A stretch of DNA of 14,556 bases from Pseudomonadota bacterium (GCA_023427085.1 JAEZBO010000083.1:1-14556); one strand, 5' to 3'. Positions 1 to 7,243 are shown, counted from the stretch's first letter. Notes: a model not told the origin generated them from the sequence alone. Program-made: numbers and translations.

Positions 1-1
1 C

Positions 2-862
2 AGCATCGCCGCGCCTGCGCTCGAGGCCGCCAACCAGGTGGCTGGCGCCGCGCCGCAGGTCGGCACCGGCCTGCAGCAGGGTGGGGCGGCTTTGGGTGGC
101 GCGGCCGATGCCGGCGCCGCGCAGGCCATGGGCTTCATGCACTTCATCGCGCAAAGCGACTTCGTCGGCAAGACGCTGTTCGTCGTGCTGATCATCATGT
201 CGCTGGTGACCTGGTACCTGATCGTCGTCAAGGCCTTCAGCAACCTGGGCGTGCGGCGCCGTTCCGAGCAGTTCCTGAACAAGTTCTGGAACGCCACCTC
301 GCTCGAAGGCGTCGAGAACGAAATCCGCACCCACGGCGCCAACGACCCGTTCTCGCACCTGACCAGCCATGCGGTGCATGCGCGCACGCACCACGCCAAG
401 TACGGCGCGACGCGGCTCGAAGAGATCGGTTCGAACGGCGAGTTCGTCACGCGCACGATGCGCAAGGTCATCGACGAAGAGACCGCCAAGCTCGAGAACG
501 GTCTGACGGTGCTGGCCTCGGTCGGCTCGACCGCGCCGTTCGTCGGCCTGTTCGGCACGGTGTGGGGCGTCTATCACGCGCTGGTCGGCATCGGCATGTC
601 CGAAGGCATGACCATCAACCGTATCGCCGGCCCGGTCGGCGAGGCGCTGATCATGACCGGCCTGGGCCTGGCCGTCGCCATCCCCGCGGTGCTGGCCTAC
701 AACACCTTCGTGCGCAGCAACCGCGTGCTGCTGGCCCGCCTGGACGCCTTCGCGCATGACCTGTTCGCCTATCTGTCCACCGGCCAGCAGGTCATTCTGC
801 CCGACAGCAAGATCCATCAATTGCGCCGGGCCCAGCCGGGCGTGATCAAAGGGAGCGAGTAA
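2..862 (+). CDS. exbB: ExbB, proton-channel subunit of the TonB energising complex (5' end cut by window edge)
   Basis: MotA/TolQ/ExbB-family inner-membrane protein. With ExbD it forms the proton-driven motor that powers TonB and hence uptake of siderophores and haem through outer-membrane receptors. A first membrane helix (around DFVGKTLFVVLIIMSLVTWY) is followed by a long cytoplasmic domain. Two more helices follow, one starting GLTVLASVGSTAPFVGLFGT and one carrying GPVGEALIMTGLGLAVAIPA, which holds the glutamate conserved in the family. The reading frame is open to the left edge, so the gene is probably partial. A GTG at 38 would give 274 aa and an ATG at 128 is also possible. The stretch before helix 1 is Ala/Gly-rich and longer than the short N-terminus of E. 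coli ExbB. The gene overlaps exbD by one base. TolQ is the main alternative, but the adjacent ExbD and the wording of the helix 3 region favour ExbB. tonB would be expected just upstream, outside the window. Confidence 0.92.
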   Translation, partial: SIAAPALEAANQVAGAAPQVGTGLQQGGAALGGAADAGAAQAMGFMHFIAQSDFVGKTLFVVLIIMSLVTWYLIVVKAFSNLGVRRRSEQFLNKFWNATSLEGVENEIRTHGANDPFSHLTSHAVHARTHHAKYGATRLEEIGSNGEFVTRTMRKVIDEETAKLENGLTVLASVGSTAPFVGLFGTVWGVYHALVGIGMSEGMTINRIAGPVGEALIMTGLGLAVAIPAVLAYNTFVRSNRVLLARLDAFAHDLFAYLSTGQQVILPDSKIHQLRRAQPGVIKGSE

Positions 863-1359
863 TGGCTTTCGGCAGCTTCGACAACAAGTCGGGCGGCGGC
901 CACACCATGTCAGAAATCAACATGGTGCCGCTGATCGACGTGATGCTGGTGCTGTTGGTGATCTTCATCATCACGGCGCCGCTGATGGCGCACTCGATCC
1001 GCATCAACCTGCCGCAGGCCAGCGCCGAGCAGATCGACGAAAAGCCGGTCACGATCGACCTGGCCATCGACGCCAACGGGCAGATCTTCTGGGACGAGCA
1101 GCCGGTCACGGTCGAAGCCCTGCCGCAGCGTTTCGCCGGTGTCGCTGGCAACAAGCCGCAACCCGAGCTGCGCATCCGCGCCGATCTGAACACCCGCTAC
1201 GAAGTGCTGGCCCAGGTGATGGGCAGCGCGCGCCGCTCGGGCATGGCGCGCATCGGCTTCATCACCCAGCCGGCGCCCAGCCAGGGTGCCGCTGCAGCAG
1301 GCGCCGCTGCGCCGGGCGCCGCCGGTGCGGCCGCGGTGCAGACGCCCACGACGCCTTAG
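862..1359 (+). CDS. exbD: ExbD, proton-channel subunit partnering ExbB
   Basis: ExbD/TolR-family protein of 165 aa with one membrane helix and a periplasmic domain. It works with ExbB to couple the proton gradient to TonB. The helix begins in the signature NMVPLIDVMLVLLVIFIITA, and Asp26 in LIDVML matches the protonatable Asp25 of E. coli ExbD. The start is fixed by the TAATG overlap with exbB and by GGGAG at 851-855, six bases before the ATG, so the two subunits are probably translationally coupled. The last 25 or so residues form a low-complexity Ala/Gly/Pro tail (GAAAAGAAAPGAAGAAAV), which makes the protein longer than the roughly 140 aa E. coli protein. TolR is less likely given the pairing. 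Confidence 0.93.
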   Translation: MAFGSFDNKSGGGHTMSEINMVPLIDVMLVLLVIFIITAPLMAHSIRINLPQASAEQIDEKPVTIDLAIDANGQIFWDEQPVTVEALPQRFAGVAGNKPQPELRIRADLNTRYEVLAQVMGSARRSGMARIGFITQPAPSQGAAAAGAAAPGAAGAAAVQTPTTP

Positions 1360-1369
1360 CATGCGGCCA

Positions 1370-1400
1370 CGCCCACAGCCCGCTGCCGGGGTGCTGGGCG
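1370..1400 (+). terminator. Possible weak hairpin after exbD
   Basis: CGCCC-AC-AGC at 1370-1379 can pair with GCTGGGCG at 1393-1400, leaving a two-base bulge and a 13-nt loop. No U-run follows, so an intrinsic terminator is doubtful. It could be a 3' stabilising or pausing structure, or chance pairing in GC-rich DNA. Confidence 0.2.
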
Positions 1401-1423
1401 CGGCGGCCCGATCGCGCTAGAAT
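1395..1423 (+). promoter_or_regulatory. Predicted sigma-70 promoter of the response regulator gene, leaderless type
   Basis: TAGAAT at 1418-1423 matches TATAAT at five of six positions. The base 17 nt upstream of it opens only a poor -35 (TGGGCG, 1395-1400). The -10 ends six bases before the ATG at 1430, so the predicted start of transcription falls on or next to the start codon. No Shine-Dalgarno sequence lies before the ATG. Together these suggest a leaderless mRNA. The same CTAGAAT box occurs before two other genes in the window. Confidence 0.5.
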
Positions 1424-1429
1424 CCGCCC

Positions 1430-2107
1430 ATGCGTGTACTCGTAATCGAAGACGACACCACTCTGGGCCATGCGCTTCAAGAGTTCCTTAGCGACCAGGG
1501 ATACGCGGTCGACTGGCTGACCGAAGGCGAGCCCGCGCTCGGCGCCTTGACGGGGCAACCGTACGACCTGCTGGTGCTCGACCTGAATCTGCCCGGCATC
1601 GGCGGGCTCGAGATCCTGCGCCGCTTGCGCGCGGACGGCAACAGCCTGCCGGTGCTGATCCTGACCGCCCGCGATGGCCTTGAGGATCGCGTCGCCGGCC
1701 TGGATGCCGGCGCCGACGACTACGTCACCAAACCCTTCGACCTGCCCGAACTGGCGGCACGCGTGCGTGCGCTGGCGCGCCGGCGCGCCGGCCAGGTGCA
1801 GCCGCTGCTCGAGATCGGTCCGCTCAGCTTCGATACGGTGGGCCGCGAGGTGCGCGTCAACGGCGAGCGCCTGGCGCTGTCGGTGCGCGAACTGTCGGTG
1901 CTCGAAATGCTGATGGCACGGGCCGGCCGGGTCGTGACCAAACGCCAGATCGTCAATTCGCTGTCGGCATGGGATGCCGATTTCAGCGAGAACGCCGTTG
2001 AGGTCTACGTCTACCGCCTGCGCAAGCGCCTCGAAGGCACCGGCGCCGGCATCCAGACCGTGCGCGGCTTCGGCTACTTGCTCGACACCGAGTCGGCCGC
2101 CTCCTGA
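1430..2107 (+). CDS. OmpR-family two-component response regulator
   Basis: DNA-binding response regulator of 225 aa, the usual length for the OmpR/PhoB class. The receiver domain covers about residues 1-118. It has the acidic pair Glu7-Asp8-Asp9, the phospho-acceptor Asp51 in LVLDLNLPG, Thr79 and Lys101 in VTKPF. The C-terminal winged helix (about 125-220) contains LSVRELSVLEML and ends with VYVYRLRKRLEG and TVRGFGYLL, typical of this class. It resembles the QseB/PmrA/TctD group, but the target genes cannot be told from sequence. The cognate kinase begins 27 bases downstream, so the two form an operon. The position after exbBD suggests, but does not show, a link to envelope or metal status. 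Confidence 0.93.
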   Translation: MRVLVIEDDTTLGHALQEFLSDQGYAVDWLTEGEPALGALTGQPYDLLVLDLNLPGIGGLEILRRLRADGNSLPVLILTARDGLEDRVAGLDAGADDYVTKPFDLPELAARVRALARRRAGQVQPLLEIGPLSFDTVGREVRVNGERLALSVRELSVLEMLMARAGRVVTKRQIVNSLSAWDADFSENAVEVYVYRLRKRLEGTGAGIQTVRGFGYLLDTESAAS

Positions 2108-2133
2108 GCCGGCCGGCCGCCACCAGGCGCCGC

Positions 2134-3288
2134 ATGCCTAGTCGATCCTACTACCGTTCTCCCGCCGCGCAGCAGGTGCCCGAGCCGGCCCCGGCGCCGC
2201 CACCCGGCCGCGCGCCGTGGTTGCCCGCCGGCTCGCTGGCGCGCCACCTGGTGGTGCGGCTGCTGCCGGCCATCCTGCTGCTGGTGGTGCTCGACCTGGG
2301 CGCGACCTGGGTCATCACCCACAAGCTGGACATCTCCACCTGGGTGCTCGAGGACATCTTCTGGCTGATGGTGCTGGGCCAGGCGGTGCTGCTGGTGCTG
2401 TTCGCATGGGTCGTGGTGTCGGGCGTGCGTTCGGGGCTGCGTGGCGTCAATCACCTGTCCGAGGCGATCCGCCAGCGCTCGGCCGACGACCTGCAGCCGC
2501 TCGAGTCGGCCGGCCTGCCCACCGAGATGGCGCCGCTGGTGTCGCGCACCAACGAGCTGCTGTCGCGGCTGGATGCCTCGATGGCGGCGCAGCGGCGCTT
2601 CGTCGGCCATGCCGCCCACCAGTTGCGCACGCCGCTCAGCGGACTGAAGCTCGAATCCGAGTTGATGCTGGCGCGGCCGCTGCCCGAGGACGTGCGCGCC
2701 CGCGCCGAACGCATCAAGTCGGTGACCGACCGCATGATCCGGCTGGGCCAGCAGTTGCTGGTGCTGGCGCGTGCCGATCCCGGCATCCGTCCGCAGGACA
2801 GCTTCGAGCGCATCGACCTGTGCGAATGGGTGCGGGTGGCCGGCGCTGACTGGCTTGCGCGCACACGCGCCGCGCAGGTCGAACTCGAGCTCAACGCGCC
2901 GGATGACGCGGTGCTGATCGATGCCGACGCACTGCTGCTGGGCGAGCTGCTCGGCAATCTGATCGACAACGCCTTGCGCTACGGCACGGGGGCGACCCAT
3001 ATCTGCCTGCAGGTGGGCGCCAATCCGCCTTCGCTCAGCGTCGAGGACAACGGCGCCGGCATCGACGAGACCGAGCAGCAGCGGGTGTTCGAGGCCTTCT
3101 ACCGGTCGCCCGGCTCGCCGGCCGGCGGCTCGGGTCTGGGGCTGGCCATCGTGCGCGAGATCGCCCATGCGCACGGCGCGTGGTGGAAGCTCGTGAGCCG
3201 GCCGGTCTTCGCCGGCACCCGGGTGACGGTGGTGTTTCCGGGGCCGCGCATCGGCGCGCAGCTGACGCGCCAGGAACGCGTGAGCTAG
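2134..3288 (+). CDS. Two-component sensor histidine kinase with a minimal periplasmic loop
   Basis: Membrane histidine kinase of 384 aa, the partner of the regulator just upstream. A Pro/Ala-rich cytoplasmic start (residues 12-30) precedes two membrane helices at about 40-62 and 75-97, with only about 12 residues between them. A HAMP-like linker follows (about 98-150). The dimerisation domain carries the phospho-acceptor His162 in HQLRTPLSG. The ATP-binding domain has the N-box LLGNLIDNALRYG (Asn275, Asn279), G1 DNGAG (305-309), the F-box FEAFYR and G2 GGSGLGLAIV (331-340), so all catalytic motifs look intact. The QseC/TctE-type kinases it otherwise resembles have a large periplasmic domain, which is absent here. 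No clear Shine-Dalgarno precedes the ATG. The signal sensed is unknown. Confidence 0.93.
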   Translation: MPSRSYYRSPAAQQVPEPAPAPPPGRAPWLPAGSLARHLVVRLLPAILLLVVLDLGATWVITHKLDISTWVLEDIFWLMVLGQAVLLVLFAWVVVSGVRSGLRGVNHLSEAIRQRSADDLQPLESAGLPTEMAPLVSRTNELLSRLDASMAAQRRFVGHAAHQLRTPLSGLKLESELMLARPLPEDVRARAERIKSVTDRMIRLGQQLLVLARADPGIRPQDSFERIDLCEWVRVAGADWLARTRAAQVELELNAPDDAVLIDADALLLGELLGNLIDNALRYGTGATHICLQVGANPPSLSVEDNGAGIDETEQQRVFEAFYRSPGSPAGGSGLGLAIVREIAHAHGAWWKLVSRPVFAGTRVTVVFPGPRIGAQLTRQERVS

Positions 3289-3323
3289 CGCGCGAACCCC
3301 AGGCGCGGATCCTCGTCACGTAT

Positions 3324-3360
3324 AAAAACAGCCCGGCCGCCTATCAGGCGCCGGGCTGTT
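3324..3360 (-). terminator. Convergent terminator between argG and the histidine kinase gene
   Basis: Arms AACAGCCCGG (3327-3336) and CCGGGCTGTT (3351-3360) pair perfectly. An inner CGCC/GGCG pair lies around a TATCA loop, with one bulged C. Read on the minus strand the stem runs into TTTTTATA, a proper U-tract, so it is best as the argG terminator, 127 bases after the argG stop. On the plus strand only TT precedes CTGG, so it would stop the kinase transcript less well. Confidence 0.8.
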
Positions 3361-3486
3361 CTGGTTGGAGCACAAAGACTGCGGCAAGGTCGCCGCTGCG
3401 GCGTTGCGCTGGACGGCGCGAGGGCCGCGGCGTGGCCACGCGGGTGTCGGCGGCGCGGGCGGGCCCGGCGCGCCGGGTCGGCCGGC
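3361..3486 (-). other. argG 3' untranslated region with two perfect palindromes
   Basis: This noncoding stretch lies between the argG stop and its terminator. It holds two perfect self-complementary runs, GCGTGGCCACGC (3430-3441) and CCCGGCGCGCCGGG (3464-3477), the second only 9 bases after the stop codon. Either could fold as a short 3' hairpin that protects the messenger. Neither has a U-tract. In DNA this GC-rich, chance palindromes of this size are not rare. Confidence 0.35.
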
Positions 3487-4824
3487 TTACTTGTCCGAGC
3501 CGTCCTTGAGCTGCGGCAGCGCCGCGCCGCCGCTGGCGGACAGCAGGCCGGTCTGCACGTAGGTCACCAGTTTCTCGCGCGTGTCGGTGATGTCCAGGTT
3601 GCGCATGGTCAGCTGGCCGATGCGGTCCTGCGGCGAGAAGGTCGACTCGCCTTTTTCCATCGTCAGGCGCTCGGGCTTGTAGGTCAGGTTCGGCGAGACG
3701 GTATCGAGCAGCGAGTAGTCGTTGCCGCGACGCAGTTCGATGGTCACTTCGCCGGTGACGGCGCGTGCGACCCAGCGTTGGGCGGTCTCGCGCAGCATGA
3801 TGGCCTGCGGGTCGAACCAGCGGCCCTGATACAGCAGGCGGCCGAGCCGGCGGCCGTTGTCGCGGTATTGCTCGATGGTGTCTTCGTTGTGGATGCCGGT
3901 GACCAGGCGCTCGTAGGCGATGAACAGCAGCGCCAGGCCCGGAGCCTCGTAGATGCCGCGGCTCTTGGCCTCGATGATGCGGTTCTCGATCTGGTCGCTC
4001 ATGCCCAGGCCGTGGCGACCGCCGATGCGGTTGGCCTCGAGCATCAGTTCGACCGGGTTGGCGTACTCGACGCCGTTGAGCGCCACCGGACGGCCTTCCT
4101 CGAAGCGCACGCTGACGGCCTCGGCCTTGACCACCACGTCGTCGCGCCAGAACGCCACGCCCATGATGGGCTGGACGATCTTGATGCCGGAGTTCAGGTG
4201 CTCGAGATCCTTGGCTTCGTGCGTCGCGCCCAGCATGTTCGAGTCGGTCGAGTAGGCCTTATCGGACGACATCTTGTAGTCGAAGCCCGCCGCGCGCATG
4301 TACTCGGACATCTCGGCGCGGCCGCCCAGCTCGTCGATGAAGGCCTGGTCGAGCCAGGGCTTGTAGATCTTCAGGTCGGGATTGGTCAGCAGGCCGTAGC
4401 GGTAGAAACGCTCGATGTCGTTGCCCTTGAAGGTGCTGCCGTCGCCCCAGATGTTGACGTCGTCTTCCTTCATGGCCGCCACCAGCATGGTGCCGGTCAC
4501 CGCCCGGCCGATCGGCGTGGTGTTGAAGTACGTGACGCCGGCGGTGGTGACGTGGAAGGCGCCGCTTTGCAGCGCGGCGATGCCTTCGGCCACCAGTTGC
4601 TTGCGGCAGTCGATCAGGCGCGCGTTCTCGGCGCCGTACTCCTTGGCGCGGCGCGGGATGGCGTCGTAATCGGGCTCGTCGGGCTGGCCGAGGTTGGCGG
4701 TGTAGGCGTAGGGAATCGCACCCTTGTGGCGCATCCACAGCAGCGCTGCGCTGGTGTCCAGGCCGCCCGAGAAGGCGATGCCGACCTTCTGGCCGGAAGG
4801 AAGATGGGGAAGGATGGTGGTCAT
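3487..4824 (-). CDS. argG: Argininosuccinate synthase
   Basis: Joins citrulline and aspartate with ATP to give argininosuccinate, the penultimate step of arginine synthesis, in the cytoplasm. The protein is 445 aa and reads almost colinearly with E. coli ArgG, belonging to the longer bacterial subtype. Visible landmarks are the ATP pyrophosphatase loop SGGLDTS (19-25), YTANLGQPDE, NIWGDGST-KGNDIERF, YKMSSDKAYSTDSNMLGATH and MRNLDITDTREKL. I chose the ATG at 4824 because MTTILPHLPSGQKVGIAFSGG matches the E. coli N-terminus. The frame stays open 33 codons further to a GTG at 4923, but that extension is Pro/Arg-rich and unlike the family. The Shine-Dalgarno is weak. The gene is third in line after argD and argF and probably also has its own promoter. 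Confidence 0.98.
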   Translation of the reverse strand: MTTILPHLPSGQKVGIAFSGGLDTSAALLWMRHKGAIPYAYTANLGQPDEPDYDAIPRRAKEYGAENARLIDCRKQLVAEGIAALQSGAFHVTTAGVTYFNTTPIGRAVTGTMLVAAMKEDDVNIWGDGSTFKGNDIERFYRYGLLTNPDLKIYKPWLDQAFIDELGGRAEMSEYMRAAGFDYKMSSDKAYSTDSNMLGATHEAKDLEHLNSGIKIVQPIMGVAFWRDDVVVKAEAVSVRFEEGRPVALNGVEYANPVELMLEANRIGGRHGLGMSDQIENRIIEAKSRGIYEAPGLALLFIAYERLVTGIHNEDTIEQYRDNGRRLGRLLYQGRWFDPQAIMLRETAQRWVARAVTGEVTIELRRGNDYSLLDTVSPNLTYKPERLTMEKGESTFSPQDRIGQLTMRNLDITDTREKLVTYVQTGLLSASGGAALPQLKDGSDK

Positions 4825-4902
4825 TGTGCGAGGGTAGGCGCGCGAGTCAGTACGACCTGGCCCGCGCGGTCGCGGCAGTGCGCGCGGGGGTAGGAATGGA
4901 TT

Positions 4903-4929
4903 GCCCATGCACGCACCGCGCACATGGGC
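4903..4929 (-). promoter_or_regulatory. Strong hairpin in the argG mRNA leader
   Basis: On the minus strand GCCCATGTGCGC and GCGTGCATGGGC form a 12-bp stem with a three-base GGT loop. Ten pairs are Watson-Crick and two are adjacent G-U pairs. It lies right after the predicted transcription start (about 4932) and some 80 bases before the argG ATG. It could stabilise the 5' end of the mRNA, act as a regulatory structure, or be a dyad operator at DNA level. No known riboswitch fold was recognised. Confidence 0.5.
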
Positions 4930-4938
4930 TAACCGTCT

Positions 4939-4967
4939 ATTCTAGCGCCATGCGGCGCCGGTTGCGA
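4939..4967 (-). promoter_or_regulatory. Predicted argG promoter
   Basis: TAGAAT on the minus strand at 4944-4939 is a five-of-six -10 box inside GGCGCTAGAATAG. A poor -35 (TCGCAA, 4967-4962) sits 17 bases upstream and directly abuts the end of argF. It predicts a leader of about 108 nt before argG and lets argG be expressed apart from argD-argF. Confidence 0.5.
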
Positions 4968-5912
4968 TCAGGCGCCGTCCTGGCGGCCCAACAGCAGAAA
5001 CTCCATCAGCGCTTTCTGCGCATGCATGCGGTTCTCGGCCTCGTCCCAGACCACGCTTTGCGGGCCGTCGATGACTTCGCCGGTGACCTCTTCGCCGCGA
5101 TGCGCCGGCAGGCAGTGCATGAACAACGCGTCGGCATCGGCGCGCGCCATCATCTCGGTGTCGACACACCAGTTGGCGAAGGCCTCGCGGCGCGCTTCGT
5201 TCTCGGCCTCGTAGCCCATGCTGGTCCAGACGTCGGTGGTGACCAGGTGCGCGCCTTCGCAGGCTTCGTTGGGATCGTCGAACTGGCTCAGTACCGAGGC
5301 GGCCGAGCCGATGCGCTCGGGCGACAGCTCGTAGCCCTTGGGCGTCGACACATGCAGCTTGAAGCCCAGCAGTTCGGCGGCCTGCAGCCAGGTATAGGCC
5401 ATGTTGTTGGCGTCGCCGATCCAGGCCACCGTCTTGCCGGCGATGTCGCCGCGATGCTCGATGTAGGTGAGGATGTCGGCCAGGATCTGGCAGGGGTGGA
5501 ATTCGTTGGTCAGGCCGTTGATGACCGGCACCCGCGAGTGCGCCGCGAAACGCTCGATGCGGGTCTGCTCGAAGGTGCGGATCATCACCAGGTCGACCAT
5601 GCGCGAGACCACCCGGGCGGTATCCTCGATCGGTTCGGAGCGGCCCAGCTGCGAATCGCTGGTGGTCAGGTTGATGACCGACCCGCCCAGCTGGTACATG
5701 CCGGCCTCGAACGAGACCCGCGTGCGGGTGCTGGCCTTCTCGAACACCATCGCCAGCGTGCGGTCGTGCAGCGTCATGTGCGGCTGGTAACGCTTGAACT
5801 TGTCCTTGATCAGGGCGGCGCGTCGCAGCACATAGCCGATCTCGTCGCGGTTCAGGTCGCGGAACTGCAGGAAGTGGCGCAGCGGGCCGGGCTGGTTCGA
5901 GGCTTGTGTCAT
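4968..5912 (-). CDS. argF: Ornithine carbamoyltransferase
   Basis: Converts ornithine and carbamoyl phosphate to citrulline, linking ArgD (via ornithine) to ArgG. The protein is 314 aa, a normal length for anabolic OTCase. Carbamoyl-phosphate site STRTR (61-65) sits in FEKASTRTRVSFEAGM. HPCQ (139-142), DVWTSMG (227-233) and HCLPAHRGEE (266-275) are all present, so the active site is complete. The reading frame continues far upstream into argD territory. The ATG at 5912 is chosen because MTQASNQPGPLRHFLQFRDL fits the family N-terminus and GGA lies about 8 bases before it. The start is 50 bases after the argD stop, so argD and argF are probably co-transcribed. A catabolic ArcB is unlikely given the neighbours. 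Confidence 0.98.
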   Translation of the reverse strand: MTQASNQPGPLRHFLQFRDLNRDEIGYVLRRAALIKDKFKRYQPHMTLHDRTLAMVFEKASTRTRVSFEAGMYQLGGSVINLTTSDSQLGRSEPIEDTARVVSRMVDLVMIRTFEQTRIERFAAHSRVPVINGLTNEFHPCQILADILTYIEHRGDIAGKTVAWIGDANNMAYTWLQAAELLGFKLHVSTPKGYELSPERIGSAASVLSQFDDPNEACEGAHLVTTDVWTSMGYEAENEARREAFANWCVDTEMMARADADALFMHCLPAHRGEEVTGEVIDGPQSVVWDEAENRMHAQKALMEFLLLGRQDGA

Positions 5913-5962
5913 CGTAAGTCCGTGTTGCAGGGCCGAGGCCGCGGAGGGCGGCACGGGCGGGG

Positions 5963-7144
5963 TCAGGCCTGTTCGGCCAAAAATTGCTTGATGAGCGGCA
6001 CGAGCATGCCGACCATCTGGTCGGCTTCGGCCGTGGTGAGGATCAGCGGCGGCAGCAGGCGCACGACCTTGTCGCGCGTGACGTTGATCAGCAGGCCGGC
6101 ATCGAGCGCGCGCTGCGCCAGCACGCCGCAGTTGTGCGAGAGTTCGATGCCCAGCATCAGGCCGCGGCCGCGGATGTCGATCACCCCGGTCACGCCAGCC
6201 AGTTGCTTGGCCAGGCTTTGCTTCAGATGCTCGCCGACCTTCTCGGCGTTCTCGAGCAGCTTTTCGTCTTGGAGCGCCTGCAGCGTGGCCAGCGCCGCGG
6301 CGCTGACCAGCGGGCCGCCACCGAAGGTGGTGCCGTGGTTGCCCGGTCCGAACACGCCGGCCGCGCGGCCGCTGAAGGCTGCCGCGCCGATCGGCACGCC
6401 GCCGCCCAGGCCCTTGGCCAGCGTGATGACGTCGGGCTTGACCCCGGCCCACTGGTGCGCGAGCCATTTGCCGGTGCGGCCGATGCCCGATTGCACTTCG
6501 TCGATCATCAGCAGCCAGCCGCGCTCGTCGCACAGCTTGCGCAGGCCCTGGAGGTAGGCGGCGTCGGACGGGCGGATGCCGCCTTCGCCCTGCAGCACTT
6601 CGAGCAGCACGGCCACGGTGCGCGGTTCGGCGTCACCGGCGCGGCGCACCGCTTCGAGGTCGTTGTAAGGCACTTGCGGAAAGCCGCCGGGCAGCGGGCC
6701 GAAGCCCTTGCGCGCCTTTTCGCTGCCGGTGGCGGCCAGCGTGCCGAGCGTGCGGCCATGCCACGACGATTCCATCACGATGATGTGCGGGAACTCGTTG
6801 CCCTGTTTGTGGCCATAGTAGCGGGCGACCTTGATCGCGGCCTCGTTGGCTTCGGCGCCGCTGTTGGCGAACAGCACCTCGTCCATGCCCGAGATCCGTG
6901 CGATGTGTTCGGCCAGCGCGGTCTGCTGCGGCACTTCGTACAGGTTCGAGGTGTGGATCAGCTTGGCCGCCTGGTCGGCGATCGCCTGCACCAGCTTGGG
7001 ATGGCCGTGGCCCAGGCACGAGACGCCGATGCCCGCCAGCCCATCCATGACCTTTCGGCCTTCGCTGTCCCACAGCCAGACGCCCTGGCCGTGCGTGAAC
7101 GAAACCGGCAGGCGGGAATAGATGTTGGCCAGCGACGATGGCAT
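5963..7144 (-). CDS. argD: Acetylornithine aminotransferase (PLP-dependent)
   Basis: Transfers an amino group from glutamate to N-acetylglutamate semialdehyde to form N-acetylornithine. In many bacteria it also acts on succinyl-diaminopimelate in lysine synthesis. The protein is 393 aa and belongs to class III aminotransferases. NSGAEANEAAIK (94-105) binds the PLP phosphate. Asp215 in MIDEVQSGIGRTGK contacts the pyridine ring. Lys244 in TLAKGLGGGVPIG is the Schiff-base lysine. The start at 7144 is set by AGGAG at 7155-7151 and by the family-like opening MPSSLANIYSRLPVSFTHGQ, although the frame is open 20 codons further. It is first in the argD-argF-argG series. A related ornithine or GABA aminotransferase cannot be excluded from sequence alone, but the context supports ArgD. 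Confidence 0.96.
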   Translation of the reverse strand: MPSSLANIYSRLPVSFTHGQGVWLWDSEGRKVMDGLAGIGVSCLGHGHPKLVQAIADQAAKLIHTSNLYEVPQQTALAEHIARISGMDEVLFANSGAEANEAAIKVARYYGHKQGNEFPHIIVMESSWHGRTLGTLAATGSEKARKGFGPLPGGFPQVPYNDLEAVRRAGDAEPRTVAVLLEVLQGEGGIRPSDAAYLQGLRKLCDERGWLLMIDEVQSGIGRTGKWLAHQWAGVKPDVITLAKGLGGGVPIGAAAFSGRAAGVFGPGNHGTTFGGGPLVSAAALATLQALQDEKLLENAEKVGEHLKQSLAKQLAGVTGVIDIRGRGLMLGIELSHNCGVLAQRALDAGLLINVTRDKVVRLLPPLILTTAEADQMVGMLVPLIKQFLAEQA

Positions 7145-7150
7145 GCGTGA

Positions 7151-7155
7151 CTCCT
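7151..7155 (-). promoter_or_regulatory. Ribosome binding site deciding the argD start
   Basis: AGGAG on the minus strand, six bases before the ATG at 7144. It favours this start over the longer open frame that begins at 7204. Confidence 0.75.
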
Positions 7156-7183
7156 GTGGCGGCGCCGCCCGGAAGGGCCGGCG

Positions 7184-7215
7184 TTGGGATGGCGAAAGGA
7201 TCAATCATATACAAT
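7184..7215. promoter_or_regulatory. Overlapping divergent promoters of argD and the DUF3579 gene
   Basis: An AT-rich island (7200-7215) in otherwise GC-rich DNA holds back-to-back -10 boxes. On the minus strand it is TATGAT (7209-7204) for argD. On the plus strand it is TATACA or TACAAT (7208-7215) for DUF3579, with TTGGGA at 7184-7189 as a possible -35. The two boxes overlap, so polymerase could serve only one direction at a time. The minus-strand -35 is unclear. Confidence 0.5.
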
Positions 7216-7243
7216 CCGCGGCTCGGACCTTGTAATCCGCGGC
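7213..7243. repeat. 10-bp direct repeat, 21-bp spacing, between argD and DUF3579
   Basis: AATCCGCGGC occurs at 7213-7222 and again at 7234-7243, exactly two helical turns apart. Each copy contains the palindrome CCGCGG. The first copy overlaps the predicted plus-strand -10 and both lie in the spacer shared by the divergent genes, as an operator would. No regulator family could be assigned. Confidence 0.5.

Noticed and set aside
4825..4923. 33-codon N-terminal extension of argG from a GTG
   Set aside because: The extension is Pro/Arg-rich, unlike ArgG proteins, and its start would sit inside the leader hairpin. The ATG at 4824 matches the family start.
5913..6533. Upstream in-frame extension of argF into argD
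   Set aside because: This is argD sequence in another frame. The OTCase family start lies at 5912 with a plausible ribosome site.
4824..6557. Long plus-strand open frame of 577 codons opposite argF and argD
   Set aside because: It mirrors genes with complete active-site motifs on the other strand. Its residues (many His, Arg, Ala, Gly, Val) are typical of antisense frames in GC-rich DNA, and no protein family is recognisable.
7200..7217. Possible ArgR-type ARG box in the AT-rich island before argD
   Set aside because: The bases do not form the expected dyad (TGAAT with ATTCA). They are better explained as overlapping -10 boxes.
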